DNA of 64,000 nucleotides from Pseudevernia furfuracea (GCA_022315425.1 JAIUPT010000015.1:496001-560000); one strand, 5' to 3'. Shown: positions 14,203 to 25,351, counted from the first letter of the stretch. Program-made: numbers and translations. The notes: generated by a model from the sequence alone, not told the origin.

Positions 14203-16356
14203 ATGATGGCCGCTCACTGGGACCGTCGAGATACTCGTCCCATTTTTTCTACTCACAACAGCTATCATGGCCAAACAAACACCGTCCAGCCTCCCCTTCC
14301 AGAACATCTTGGTCACACGCGACTCCCAAATCCTCCAGTTTCGGAGCATCATAATCGCGCAACTTCCTTTGCTCCTCCTCTTGCAGAGAACAATACGGTG
14401 CCGCTTGCATACTACGAGGGTTACACCGTAAGGCCGGATGATTTAGCGTCTAGTGAAGAAAGATGGTCGATTCCCCCTAGGAAGTCGATCCCTGCAACCC
14501 AGGAAGACCTCCATACAGAGGTAATCAGGCAAAGGCAGAGTGGTCGCACGGCTTGCAGAGAACTTGAAGATTGCCATGGTCCAAAACGGCAATATATCGA
14601 CAGACTGATCAGCGAGAGGAATGCTAGTACCTCGCTGGGACATTTTGAAGTAGCCCAGCTCAGGCTTGAACGAATTCTAAGAGATTCTGGGAAAACGTCT
14701 AACCGCAACAGTGGCCGAAACTACCATGCTCGTGATTACAAGCAAAAAGATTCCACAAAACCCAGACAGAAGACGGTTTATATGCACATAATCCTGCAGT
14801 TTATGAAGAACCCCAACAAGAGCCTTGTCGACATACCACCAGACAACTTTGCTCCTCGTAACCCGAATGTCGGCAATAGCCATCTCAGTGGGAGGCAGCA
14901 TGCCTCAGAGGAAGACATGTTTACACCTTCGATGTCCTCCGACGACCAGCCTTCCCTAATTCCCAGGACCAGCCAGCGTCCAATACTAGCTCGAGGATAC
15001 CCCTACACTACAGGGAACGAAGTTGTTTCACCCCCGTCGAGCCTTTACATTTCTCGAGGCACTCAAACCACTTTTCCGGCACACGTTAGGCCCGACAGTG
15101 ATTGCTGTAGTGGCAATGATACTGACGATGCGACGTCTGGGGGCGCTTCCGCGGAGGATACCTGGACTACGACTACCCACATCGAGGAGGAACTGCCCAG
15201 ACACTCAACCTCAAGCGTTAACGAGGTCGTTTCCATGGGCGATCCGGCAGCCGCGCATGAATCCACAAATGACTCGACTGAAAAAGAATCTGGGGGCGTC
15301 GATGAATACGAGAAACCACCTTGGTTTCACAATTTGCAGCCTGGTATGTTGCTCCTTCACCTTGTATTATGAAATATCGACTTGATCGGAGCTGACGAAG
15401 ACAAAGTTAAGTCTCCTGGCATCATGGACGAGCAGACTGATGTCTGCTATCAGCAAGATGACGGGGAAGCATCGACCACGCATGAGGAGAAAGATACTGA
15501 CGATGCTTGTGAGCAGGATGACGAGGAAGTGTTGAAAGCGCATGGGGAGGGAGACACTGACTATGCTCAACCCAATATCTCTTCTTTGTCTGGAGAAGAG
15601 GTTGGCCAAATGGTCCCAGACCATGCTGTAAACTACATGGAACACCATGATGATGATCAGTTCCTCGACTACACTGAGAACGAGAATTCACCGGTAGCGC
15701 CTCGAGTGGCAAAGTTTGACTCCATAGACGGGCGTCCAAGCACCGGTCCCACGAATATTCCCATATCCGGGTACCATTCGAACTTGCCGGGACCCACCCC
15801 ACAAGAGAGACTCCCGCCATCGGAGCGATACAAACCGCCTTACCTTCTGAACGGACTCCCAGCACGGCCCTCTCTCACAAGAGCGCCCGCAACCTACGAC
15901 AGCAGACTGAGTGAAGACTCCGAAAGAAAGTCTTCCAAACGAGTATCCTTCCAACAAGTGCCAACGCCACTCTGCACCCCGCCCAGCACCTCCACCTCGA
16001 GCCCCGTCTCCCCATCCGCTTCCCCACAACTGCCATTTCGGACCATCCTCGCAAAACCACCCCCCGTCAGCATCCCTCCGGGACAGTACACGCCAATAGC
16101 CTCATCATCGCCTTCAGGAAGCCACGTGTCCCCATCGTCTCCGCCCGCAACCCGCAAACCCTACACCTGCCTCGACCCCACCTGCGGCAGCTCTTTCGAC
16201 CACCCCTATGATCGAGACCGCCACGAGCGTCAGCATGAGATAGGCGAGCCACCGTACACGCAATGTCCGGTCTGCCATCGCTCGCGTTGGGGCGGTGCTG
16301 CTGTCAACGGTGGACTGAGAGAGCTCTTGATTGCGCACATGAATCGCAGGCATTGA
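14203..16356 (+). CDS. C2H2 zinc-finger protein with acidic tandem repeat
   Basis: Predicted nuclear, possibly DNA-binding protein of 701 aa. Exons are 14203-15343 and 15392-16356. The 48-nt intron starts gtatgt, and the acceptor is uncertain because AGs at 15391, 15400 and 15406 are all in phase. Most of the protein is disordered and rich in Ser, Pro, Thr and acidic residues. The C-terminus holds a classical finger (KPYTCLDPTC, then HERQH; C-x4-C-x12-H-x3-H). A second, looser pair follows (CPVC ... HMNRRH) and runs to the stop. An acidic 20-residue unit is repeated at the start of exon 2. ATG at 14203 is followed at once by a second ATG, and either could be used. Target genes and specific function are unknown; only the finger supports the assignment. 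Confidence 0.75.
15454..15573 (+). repeat. 60-bp coding minisatellite (two units)
   Basis: Two adjacent, diverged 60-bp units encode QDDGEASTTHEEKDTDDACE-like and QDDEEVLKAHGEGDTDYAQP-like segments in the same frame. A partial third unit (DEQTDVCYQ) precedes them. The unit length is a multiple of three, so copy-number change would preserve the reading frame of the zinc-finger gene. Confidence 0.7.
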
Positions 16357-17388
16357 GAAGGTATGGAGGAAGCTGCAAAGAGAACATATTATGGTAAGGT
16401 GGCCAAGAGGTTGAGATAATTTCCTAGGGGTGTATAAGGGGTAGGGTAGTGCCGCGAAAGAACAATCGTACAATGTTTGCTGCCAAATTGACGCAACGCT
16501 TGAGTATGGCCTTAGTATCTACAGCGCTCGAAGTCCACGACAAATTGTAACTACTTCATTGAGGAGCGACCCGGGTACCTTCTCAAACGTATCATGACTG
16601 GGGCATTTTTCTTGACATATCAAGTCTCTGATACAATCAGTACAAGTGAGGAAAGAGAATTGAAGTCAAGCATGAACATATGGCAAAATAAGTGGCTAGG
16701 GCTTGTCTACCCATTCTTAGGCAAAACAACTTGACAACTTCTTAGATATATTATGAAAGCGACTAGGGCACCGAACCAATACAAGCCCACTATTGAGAAT
16801 AGCACGGCTTCTTTGAGATCGATCTGCATCTCGCGTTATCTTCTTTGTCTGGATCATGACGCTCGCTTTCTCGTGACTGGGCTGCAAACTGACCAGGGGT
16901 ATCAGATGCTCTGCGGCATGGAGTTCTGCGTCTAATCCAAACCAGCCCTTCGCAATGTCACAGACGAACACCCTTCCATTATCTGATGTCTCATTGTCTG
17001 AGAGGAGTCCCGACCTCTGTATATTCTGGCTTCTATTCCTGTTGCATGTCGACGCAGATCTTTCCGAGGAGCGTGCTGGTCTTATGGAAAGCAAAGAAAC
17101 CTAGCCAGTCACAGCCTTGAAGGAGAGCACAGAACACTTCATTTTCGAGTCATGTCCAATGGCGGCTTCTAAATTGTACCATTCTGGTCCAGCACCTTCG
17201 TCTCGGCATTCAGCTGACTGGTTTATCAAATCCTGCCAATGTGTCTGCTTCCTTGGTTGTGTTGGCCGACAACATCAATTAGCTCGGACAACTGCGACCA
17301 GTCTCGCGAGACAGATTGTACTCGTCGTAAAGATTCGCCCTTGCTGACCCCAATCTCACCAAGGCTTCGGGCAGAACGCGGCTCTTTT
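16357..17388. other. Intergenic between convergent genes
   Basis: Spacer between the 3' ends of the zinc-finger gene (+) and the SDR gene (-). A 125-codon minus ORF at 16717-17094 and smaller ones show no family resemblance. Nothing further supportable is seen. Confidence 0.45.
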
Positions 17389-18218
17389 CTACCAATCCAA
17401 TTCCATCCCCTCTCGATGCCAAAACTTCCCGGTCTCCTCGATCCCCTTTCCCATGCAGACCTTCCACAGCTTCTCCGCCGCCTCTTCCGGCTCCACCGCC
17501 TCCTTCATCCGATGCGTCTTCCCGCTGGTGTCCAATCCCGTCTTGACGTATCCCGGGTGCATCAGCACGACCACCACGCCCCTGTCCTTCAGGTCCATCG
17601 CCATGCTCTTCCCGATGCTGTTGAGGGCCGCTTTGGAAGCGCGGTAGGCGTATGAACCGCCGGAGCTGTTGTCCGCGATGCTGCCGACGCGGGAGGACAT
17701 GAGGCCGATGCGGGGGTGCGGGGAGAGAAGGAGGGAAGGGAGGAGTGCTTGGGTGAGGAGGAGAGGGCCGAAGGTGTTGGTGGAAAAGGTGCGGAGGAGA
17801 ATGCCGTGCGTGGTGGTTTCCAGGCTGTCTTGCTCGTGAGGAGCCATGGTGCCTGCAGGACGGAGACAGCATCAGCGACGGAACCTGGGCTGGGGGAAGG
17901 GGGGGGGGCTGGGATACTGAGGAGGTGCAGCATACCGGCAATGTTCAAGATGAGATCCAGTCGCTTTCCGTTGAAGCTCTTGGCGAAGGCTTGGATTGAC
18001 TCGTCGGATGACAGATGGCATTGATAGGTCCGACATGCCAGATTCTTCAGTTTTTCTCCGACAGTCATGTCCAGAGCGTGAACTTCGTATCCCTGCGGTT
18101 GCTTCAGATCCAGTATGTGCATGAGTCGCTTTATGGGGAGACTTACCTCTTTGACAAGAATCTCTGCGAAGGCATGGCCAATGCCCGAGTTGCTCCCTGT
18201 GACCACCGCTGTAGGCAT
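17389..18218 (-). CDS. Short-chain dehydrogenase/reductase (C-factor-like SDR)
   Basis: NAD(P)-dependent oxidoreductase of the classical SDR family, 230 aa, predicted cytosolic; substrate unknown. Exons on the minus strand are 18218-18147, 18092-17936 and 17852-17389, with introns of 54 and 83 nt. The Rossmann motif TGSNSGIG is at residues 8-15. LNIAG provides the NAG-type motif, the catalytic Ser lies in MSSRVGS, and the YRASK segment gives the YxxxK pair. HPGYVKTGL follows, as in the C-factor/CsgA-like subgroup. The first intron has an alternative in-frame acceptor three codons upstream. The second intron carries a long C-tract (G-run on the plus strand). Its 5' end faces the 3' end of RPL4, 395 bp away, on the same strand. 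Confidence 0.9.
17887..17913 (+). other. G-tract cluster inside SDR intron 2 (possible G-quadruplex)
   Basis: Plus strand shows four G tracts (3, 5, 10 and 3 Gs) separated by two-base spacers. They lie within the intron at 17853-17935 of the minus-strand SDR gene. In the pre-mRNA this is the polypyrimidine tract, so it may simply be a splice signal; the DNA could still fold as a quadruplex. Confidence 0.55.
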
Positions 18219-18613
18219 TTTCTTGGATTCAGTTCAAGACTCTGAAATTTGCTGCTGGGGGGGTTTTCTTTTTCCATCTTTTTCTTCTTTGTCTTTTTCT
18301 TCTATGCCATGTTCAAAATCGCGATTGCGTCATTGCTGGAGGTGAGGCAGAATCGGAAGTGGATTCGCTCCTGAACAGGTAGTATGAGTGTATATGGGAC
18401 AACGGTCGTCGTGTATGGGGAATAACTAATTAGCAAACAGAGAGTCATAGATTCATGGTCAGTCGAGAGTGACAGAGCGACAGAGCTCTAAGATGCTTGT
18501 AATGGGTAAATGTAAAGGACTTTCATTCGTTTCGGCTTTCGATCTACCTCTTCTGCAAGCTACCTGCAAGATAGGTCTGCAGCTTCCCGAAACACACTAG
18601 GCTATTTAGGCAC
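18219..18613. other. Intergenic, RPL4 3' side to SDR 5' side
   Basis: About 395 bp, probably containing the SDR promoter and the RPL4 3' UTR. A T/C-rich stretch near 18266-18306 lies just upstream of the SDR start. No ORF of note. Confidence 0.45.
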
Positions 18614-19907
18614 TCAATTCTCATGTAGAACCTTTGCAAACGACTCGGCTGCTCTCTCCGGCTTACCGTCCTCAAGCTTCTTCGATCCCAGTTTCTCCTC
18701 ACTGAAGGCCTTGGCATATGGATTCAATCGTAACAACACTTGCTTGTTCTTCAGAGGGTTCTTCTTCTGTACACCCGCACGCTTCGTCTTGGCCTCTCCC
18801 TTAGCTGGGCGCACAACGGCCTGTACTTCCGACGAGTTGATCAGGCGGCTAATGTCGGCGTTGTGTATGACGTTTGAGGGAAGCAAGAAGTCTTTCTTCA
18901 GCGCGGACGGGGTAGTCGTGGATCCATAGACTTCGTCCAAGGCCGCAAAAGCAGAAGAGGTCCAGACAATGAAGCGTCCGAGGTGGCCACCGGGTGCGAG
19001 TTGTAGAAGGTTGAGGGCGAAAACGGAAGACGTCTCGACACCTGGGATGTTGCGGAAAGCACGGATGAGCTCCTTGCCATCTTCATCCGGGTGGTAGACA
19101 ATCAGCGGACCACGACGCTGGCGGTGACGGCGACCACGAAGCTTTCCTTTTCCAGCACGGAGTTTGCGAGATGCACGGACTTTGCTGACGTCTGGCCCCG
19201 CACCAACAGCTGTCAAGAGCTTGAGCGCTGCTGATGTCTTGGCAATAGCAGCCCCTTCGAAAGCTTTCGAGGCGATGACGAGGGGCACTTCTGGTACGGT
19301 AGAGATTTGGTGACCGCGTGCAAGGAGGAGAGAGGGGACAGAGGACGCAGCCAAAGCTGAGGCGGTAGCGAAGCGCCTGCAAGTCTGTCAGCATTACCTT
19401 TCTCTAGCAGTCCCCGTCTCCAAGGCGTACTTTTGTCCCAGGTTGATCTTTTGATGCCACTTTCTCCAGACCTTGGTTGGCGCAAACATACGACCCGAGC
19501 GGCACATGTTTCCAAACGCAGCTTGACCGGCACGGTGTGTACCTCCTCCTGAAACACGGGGAATACGGGCAACAGCGCGACCTGAGGGAAAGCCAGTGTC
19601 AGTCCTCCTATGTGCCCTGGTGCATGTTGTAGTTTTATCGCTCACCAGTTCCCCACGACTCAGCCGAAGTTTGATGACCAGCCTTCTCGCTCACTGCATA
19701 TGGCTGTCTCTTATTCTTAGCCATGCCAGCGTGTACTGTCCTGAGCTGCTGTCAGTGTCTTCATTTCGTGTGCCATTGATTAAGTTAAAGGCCTTACTGA
19801 ACGATGTCTGGTCGAATTGGTGCCTTGAACACGGCAGGCAGTGGGTGAGTAGACCCACTGGGGGTGCCATCATGTGAGGCAATGGTTACTGTCGGACGTG
19901 TCGCCAT
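18614..19907 (-). CDS. RPL4: 60S ribosomal protein L4 (uL4)
   Basis: Structural protein of the large cytosolic ribosomal subunit; its internal loop reaches into the peptide exit tunnel. Exons 19907-19798, 19740-19646, 19581-19431 and 19376-18614 give 372 aa, a normal fungal length. Conserved blocks are present: RPTVTIASHDG, MAKNKRQPYAVSEKAGHQTS, WGTGRAVARIPRVSGGGTHR, NMCRSGRMFAPTKVWRKWH, SSVPSLLLARGHQI and LRGRRHRQRRGPLIVY. Three short introns (57, 64 and 54 nt) sit in the 5' half, as is usual for fungal ribosomal-protein genes. All phases close exactly. It is divergent from the methyltransferase gene and shares a 228-bp spacer with it. Confidence 0.98.
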
Positions 19908-20135
19908 CGTTGCTGAGGTGGTTAGTCTCAACTTCGTTGATTATGTATTGGGCTTCGCTCAGTTTTGGTTGTGGGCGGAAGAAAAATGCGCTAGCTGTAA
20001 GGGTTTAGCGCAAATCTAGGCGAGACGTCGCCAAGCCCGCTTCGCTCTCTACCGAAATCATGAAATTCAAGCAGCAACTTATCACAAAGTAATGGTGCTT
20101 TGGCCCAATCTACATGCATTGGAACGACACTTGAA
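19908..20135. promoter_or_regulatory. Divergent promoter between RPL4 and METTL25-like gene
   Basis: Only 228 bp separate the two start codons, so the two promoters must overlap. A telobox-like taagggtttagcg lies at 19998-20010 (AAACCCT on the RPL4 strand). Such boxes occur in ribosomal-protein promoters of several lineages; their role here is inference. The stretch 20026-20040 is GC-rich. Confidence 0.5.
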
Positions 20136-21959
20136 ATGCCTGTGGAATGGCCCCTACCACTTAGCCCTGACTTTGACAATGCCGAGGCTTATGTTGAATC
20201 ATTGCTTTCATTTGTTACATCTTCGAAGCTCTTCCAAACTCTCTGTGGTGGTGTGCATATACTAGACTTCTTGACGAAAGAGCCTGATCTCTACAGTACT
20301 ATTTTTCAAGAAGAATGGAGAGTTTGGTTTCAACTCCATGACGTCCCTGCCATCTTAGACCTCTTAATAAGGGAAGACGACAATCTCCTCGAATCCCTTA
20401 AAAACTCAATAAACCCATTATCTGCAGAGAATCAAGGCACTAAATCTACGTGGCGGAATGGTCCATGCCCTCCCACGAGTTTGCTGGAGTATATCCAAGC
20501 GATACGTAGGCATGCATTGAAACGAGATTTCAGATCTCTTGATGCGTCTGCTGCACCATCGTCTGCAGGGACTGGTCCCCTCCCTAGGCATGTGGCAGTG
20601 GGAATGAAACCCAAAAAGATCCATGAAGTTGAAAATTTTGTCAGGTATATCAATGGCCTGACCGCTGATCTTGACACCACTGGTCATCATAACATTACAC
20701 ATATTGTTGACTTTGGTTCAGGTCAGAATTATCTTGGTCGAGCTCTAGCGAGTCCTCCGTACAATAAACAGGTGACAGCTCTGGAAAGCAAACAACTCAA
20801 CATCAAGGGGGCTAAAAATATGGACATAACGGCTAGATTGGCCGAGAAGAAAAAGATAATGCGCAATAAAAAGCAGTATAGAATGGGCTCGCGGAGCCCA
20901 AATCATGATCCAAACACTTCTCAACCAGGAAATGTACCCCTTAACAGCAGCTCACAAGAACCAGTAAACGGCAATACTCACGGCTCTGTCGATCAAGCGA
21001 ACCCCGACGAAAGCAGAGACAGAATCCAGTACATCGAGTCATTCATTCAGAACGGAGACCTGTCAATAGTCGTACACGAGATCAAATGTTCTCACAATAA
21101 TCGCGACGGCATAATCGAATCAGATCCCCAGTTAATGGTCATCTCTCTCCATTCCTGCGGCAATCTCCTGCACCACGGACTACGATCTCTGATCCTCAAC
21201 CCATCCGTCAAAGTTGTTGCCATGGTAGGCTGTTGCTATAACCTCGTAACGGAGCGCCTTGGCCCCCCAACATACAAATTGCCATCCTTGCGTTCGCCCA
21301 ACCTGCGTCTCGACGCCACCTCATCGACATGCGATCCACATGGCTTCCCCATGTCGGAAAGGCTTGCTATGTACCAGCATCAGCACGGCCAAGGTATACG
21401 CCTGAACATCACAGCGCGGATGATGGCCGTTCAAGCACCCGAGAATTGGACCGCCACAGAGTGCGAGTCCTTTTTCACGAGACACTTTTATCGAGCCTTG
21501 CTCCAAAAAATATTACTGGACCGCGGTATTGTCGAAAAGCCAACCCAGGACGGTGACGGGGATGGTGGAAGTCCTCGCGGCTGGACTGGAGCTGGTCCGG
21601 CTCTCACGATTGGATCTTTGCGCAAAGCTTGCTATTCTTCCTTCACCGCCTATGTGCGTGGAGCGATCACTAAATTAGCGGACGATCAGGAGCGCGGTAG
21701 TGAGGTTCATAGACGTATGGAGGGATTAAGTGATCAGGATATATCCCGCTATGAAGATAACTTCAAGGACAAGAAGAAAGAATTGAGTATTGTTTGGAGC
21801 TTGATGGCCTTCAGCGCAACGGTTGTGGAATCGAGTATTGTGGTGGATAGGTGGCTGTATCTCAAGGAGCAGGCGGAGGTCAGAGATTGCTGGGTTGAGA
21901 CCGTGTTTGACTATAAGCAGAGTCCACGAAATTTGGTAGTGGTGGGGATCAAGAAATGA
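20136..21959 (+). CDS. METTL25/RRNAD1-type methyltransferase-domain protein
   Basis: Predicted SAM-dependent methyltransferase of the METTL25/METTL25B family (Methyltransf_32 fold), single exon, 607 aa. HIVDFGSGQNYLGRALA supplies the SAM-binding motif I. LHSCGNLLHHGLRSL followed by MVGCCYNLVTERL is the family-typical second signature. The insert between them (about residues 255-310) is basic then Asn/Gln/Ser-rich and probably disordered. No upstream ATG is in frame before a TGA at 20061, so ATG 20136 (MPVEWPLPLS) is the best start. The substrate is not assigned from sequence; related animal proteins have been linked to translation or rRNA. It is divergent from RPL4, which makes a translation-related role attractive but unproven. 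Confidence 0.88.
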   Translation: MPVEWPLPLSPDFDNAEAYVESLLSFVTSSKLFQTLCGGVHILDFLTKEPDLYSTIFQEEWRVWFQLHDVPAILDLLIREDDNLLESLKNSINPLSAENQGTKSTWRNGPCPPTSLLEYIQAIRRHALKRDFRSLDASAAPSSAGTGPLPRHVAVGMKPKKIHEVENFVRYINGLTADLDTTGHHNITHIVDFGSGQNYLGRALASPPYNKQVTALESKQLNIKGAKNMDITARLAEKKKIMRNKKQYRMGSRSPNHDPNTSQPGNVPLNSSSQEPVNGNTHGSVDQANPDESRDRIQYIESFIQNGDLSIVVHEIKCSHNNRDGIIESDPQLMVISLHSCGNLLHHGLRSLILNPSVKVVAMVGCCYNLVTERLGPPTYKLPSLRSPNLRLDATSSTCDPHGFPMSERLAMYQHQHGQGIRLNITARMMAVQAPENWTATECESFFTRHFYRALLQKILLDRGIVEKPTQDGDGDGGSPRGWTGAGPALTIGSLRKACYSSFTAYVRGAITKLADDQERGSEVHRRMEGLSDQDISRYEDNFKDKKKELSIVWSLMAFSATVVESSIVVDRWLYLKEQAEVRDCWVETVFDYKQSPRNLVVVGIKK

Positions 21960-22078
21960 CCACGGTCTACACAGGTCCCAAAGATCATAGGCTTCCCATC
22001 AAGCAGGTCACAGCGATGTCTGATCCCTTGTTGCCTTCACGTTATTCTTATTTGTTTCGCATCTCATGCCGTAAGCTC

Positions 22079-22674
22079 TCACATCTTCTCCCCTTGTATC
22101 GTAGCCAGGACCTTCCTCTTCTGCTTCATATTCCGAAACTCCAGAAACCAGATGCCCTGCCAGGTCCCTGTAGCGAGCTTTCCATTCGATATCGGTACGC
22201 TCACGCTCGCGCCTATCAGAGACGACTTGATATGTGCCTAGAACATCGCCGAATCAGCCATCTGCCCTCACGTAATGGGTTTGGGGCTGGTATACCGGCA
22301 TATCATCGCTCCCCTCTGCATCGTGCCTGTATATTCCTTTTCCGGCTGCTCATGTATCCGTCAGCCAAGACCCAGGAATGGCTCTGTCACCACCACCTAA
22401 AGCGTCCCTCCTTCCTCCCCACTCATCTTTGCAACCCACCTTTATCTTCTTTCACTATCCCGTCCAACGCATCACTCATATCGGCCCGCACATCGTCGTC
22501 CCAATTCTCATTCATTGACAGCGCACAGCTCGTGTGCTGCAGGAAAAGGTGCAATAGTCCGCATTTAATACTTGATATCTGGGGGAGCGAGGAAATGATA
22601 TGGTCTGTTACAAGGTGAGAGCCTCGACCGAGAGAGGGAAGCGTCAGGTGGTGCTGGGTGTAAGTCGTCGCCAT
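22079..22674 (-). CDS. YjbQ/UPF0047 family protein
   Basis: Small conserved protein of 144 aa; bacterial relatives are secondary thiamine-phosphate synthase YjbQ proteins, but the fungal role is not established. Exons are 22674-22440, 22336-22296 and 22237-22079. The first exon gives HLTLPSLGRGSHLVTD and CGLLHLFLQHTSCALSMNEN. The short second exon gives YRHDAEGSDDMP. The third gives AHIKSSLIGASVSVPI, then GTWQGIWFLEFR and the terminal VLATIQGEKM. The conserved His in LQHTS and the HxxE-type segment RHDAE match the family metal or active site. A second in-frame acceptor for exon 2 at 22345 would add three residues (AGK). The gene lies tail to tail with the methyltransferase, 119 bp apart. Confidence 0.93.
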
Positions 22675-23242
22675 GGCAGGGCAAGTCTATCCTATGAGAT
22701 ACAAAAACCGTGGATTATGATGAGGACTATTGAGTATTAAAAGAGCGCTCATGAAGATCATTATTAGTCGGGAGTACTCTATGGCAATGACGATGGTGAC
22801 GCTAGATGACCCATTTTACGGCGGGCTGGAATGGTCAAAGCGCAACTATGTTTATTTCATCAGATGCGCAATGGGCGAGGAGGAGCAGTTTTGAGGGGAG
22901 ATTTGTTCGTGGTCGTGCTATCAATTAACACATTGCTATTGGGGGAGTCTGGACAAGTGTGGCCCTGATCAACGTGAGCCAGATGATGTCAGATGGTCCT
23001 GATACCTGACTAGCCATATCGCGTACTCATCAGTAGTGTAACCCCCAATCCTTATCAATCTCCACCAGCATAATATGTAGCATCTCCATCCATCAACAAT
23101 CTCCACCCAACAACGTACACGATCCATGTTAGCCACAAGCTGTAGAGTCTGATTCTACGGACAAACCGCTCGAGCAATCCGAGAGCATCTAATATCAGTC
23201 AGCCAGTTGGTATTGGGCACCATCCACAAATCTTTCAGTACC
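22675..23242. other. Intergenic, upstream of the YjbQ-family gene
   Basis: No ORF of note. Contains the promoter side of the YjbQ-type gene and the 3' side of the repeat-protein gene, both on the minus strand. Confidence 0.45.
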
Positions 23243-24368
23243 TTAGTCCTTCGCATGGCGAATCCAATACGGATAACCAGTGGTAGCGTAAGCCCACTGG
23301 CCGGGATTCAGGCTATTCATGATCGTGTTGACAGTGCGCACAGTCCAGGTACCATCCAGCTCACGGCAAAAGTACTCATTGTCGGGAGAAGCGTCCTGAG
23401 GGACAAGTTGAACCTGATTGAAGCCTCCATGGCTCTGAAGGCGGGAGATGTTGCGGTCATTGACCTGCTGTGAGGTGAGTCCCTGGTAGGGTTCGGCAGC
23501 GGGCTGGGATAAGTGAAACTGGATGTTGGCAGACTGTGAGCCGCCTGGATAGTACATCGGAGCCGGTGAAGTCTATGATAATGATGTTAGCTTGCTCGAC
23601 TAAAGCTGGCTCGATGGAAACAGATGCGAAGCAGAAAACAGCGGAATACATCAAGGGATAAGTGGCAAAGGTTGAGGGTTCGTCCACAGGTTGCGGGCAG
23701 CTTGCTAATGGCAGGGTCTTACACTGCCAGCGAAAGATGGGTTGTAGACAGCATGGTGGCTCCAGTAGGATGAAGAAGCGACTGACGGAGTGGGAGGTGG
23801 ATTCGTCCATGGGTTCCGCGCCGCTGGCTGTTGACGAGGTTCGGCACCGCTAGAGAAGGCTGGCTGATAAACATAGTGGTGACTCATGTTGGAAGAGGGT
23901 GTAGTAGCAGGAGTGAACGAAGTCGGTGCCGGAGGGTTTGTCCAGGGACTCCACGCATTTGACTGCTGGGTAGATGGAGTTGAAGGCTGAGGGTTTGTCC
24001 AGGGATTGTTGGCGGCTGGTGGCTGGTAAGGCATTCTTCTTCCTCCAGGATGATAGGTAAATTGCTCATCGAAACCCATTGCGAAATGGCCTTTGAGGGT
24101 GATGTGAAGATAGTCACAAATTGATTTACCAATCTTGCAGAAGAAGACCATATGTTGAGGTTGATGGCAGAGGACGTTGTGAGGGGGAGTGAAGGTGCAA
24201 GATAAAATGAAGTGCAGAAAAGGGGTGTTCACTCACGATTGGCTGAAGATTTAGCTGATCCGACACAAGAACATAATTCTTTTTCACCTGCTCCTCCTTT
24301 TTCTCTTCCTTCTTCTTCTCAGGCGGGGGGTCCTCAAGGAACACATCTGCAACTGAAAAGCAACACAT
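23243..24368 (-). CDS. Hypothetical protein with Pro-Trp-Thr-Asn-Pro repeats and conserved C-terminal domain
   Basis: Unassigned fungal protein of 290 aa. Exons 24368-24237, 24133-23723 and 23572-23243 all join in phase 0. It opens with MCCFSVADVF and a lysine/glutamate run. It continues with IGKSICDYLHITLKGHFAMGF. The middle (about residues 70-180) is Pro/Asn/Ser-rich with repeated (N/S)PWTNP units alternating with H-(Y/A)-V-Y-(Q/N)-P-(A/S)-F motifs. The C-terminal 70 residues look folded and globular (FNQVQLVPQD, FCRELDGTWTVRTVNTIM, GQWAYATTGYPYWIRH). I have seen similar C-termini in uncharacterised fungal proteins but know no function. No signal peptide or membrane segment is visible. Splice sites are good, with branch gctaac in intron 2. 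Confidence 0.75.
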
Positions 24369-25351
24369 GGCTTTCAATCTTGCCGCTAATTTGAGCTTTG
24401 ATGATGTTGGAGGTTTCAGAGTTGGGCGAGTTTGGAGAATTGGATGTGAGATCAGGAGGCTGATCAAATGAAAGCGTACCTTAAATGACTCAATGTCCCG
24501 AGTGAACGGATACTTAGGCTACGTGGGGGAGGGACCCTTGTTTTCAATACCTTTTGCTTCACTTTGAGGGGGGCCACAACCCAATAAGATCCTTTAAAAG
24601 TGCGGTTTGCCGCGCAAGCGATTAAAGTATGGATTCTCACTTCTTGAGCTCGTGCCTCTGCAAGAACCCTGAGATCCCGACATCAGCAATCCAAGCAAAA
24701 ACAAGTAGCAAATGTTACAAGCAGTGATAGTCAGGCTGAGAGACCAGGCAAATCATGGCAAACCCAATTTTCTCTGAGCTAAACATTACTTGACTTCGCT
24801 TTCGTTAGTAATTATTCCCCAGCAACTCATGCTCGACGCTCGACAGACAGACAAAGGGGCCAGGAATTATTCCTATGCACATGTTGCATTTCTCTACACG
24901 GCATATGCATTTCTTGACTGCGGCAGCAAGCCCAGTGTAGCTTCTGTTACCTAAATCTGCGAATGGTAGATGACCGATGAATGATGGTGAACGTTAAGGC
25001 ACATTGGCGAATGGTATAGAAGAGCTCTGAGAAGGAGCAGTTGCTGCGTTGCGAGTCCTTGATAGTTGACCTAGACAGCACTTGGGACTAGAATTTGTCT
25101 CTATGGAAACGCCCGGCCGTGGTTGGTACTACTTGTTGATGGTTCTCATTTTGGCTTTACCTTGAGGATGAATACAGTGGAGACAGGACGACACACAACA
25201 ATCCCATATTTTCTGGATGGTGCAGCTGCAGGTTGCCTGGTTGCCAAATGCCAAGGCCGACAAGCGCGCGATAGTCGCGTCTGTTGCTCTGCTGCCCTCA
25301 GCGGCCTCAGCCTCTATCGAATCAACCAAAAAAAAAAGGCCTCACACAATA
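24369..25351. other. Divergent intergenic spacer
   Basis: Nearly 1 kb between two divergent genes, presumably holding both promoters. Short ORFs are unremarkable. A run of ten A's near 25328-25337 lies just upstream of the amidase start. Confidence 0.45.

Noticed and set aside
15367..15865. Minus-strand ORFs opposite the zinc-finger gene exon 2
   Set aside because: Shadows of the acidic repeat and Pro-rich coding sequence.
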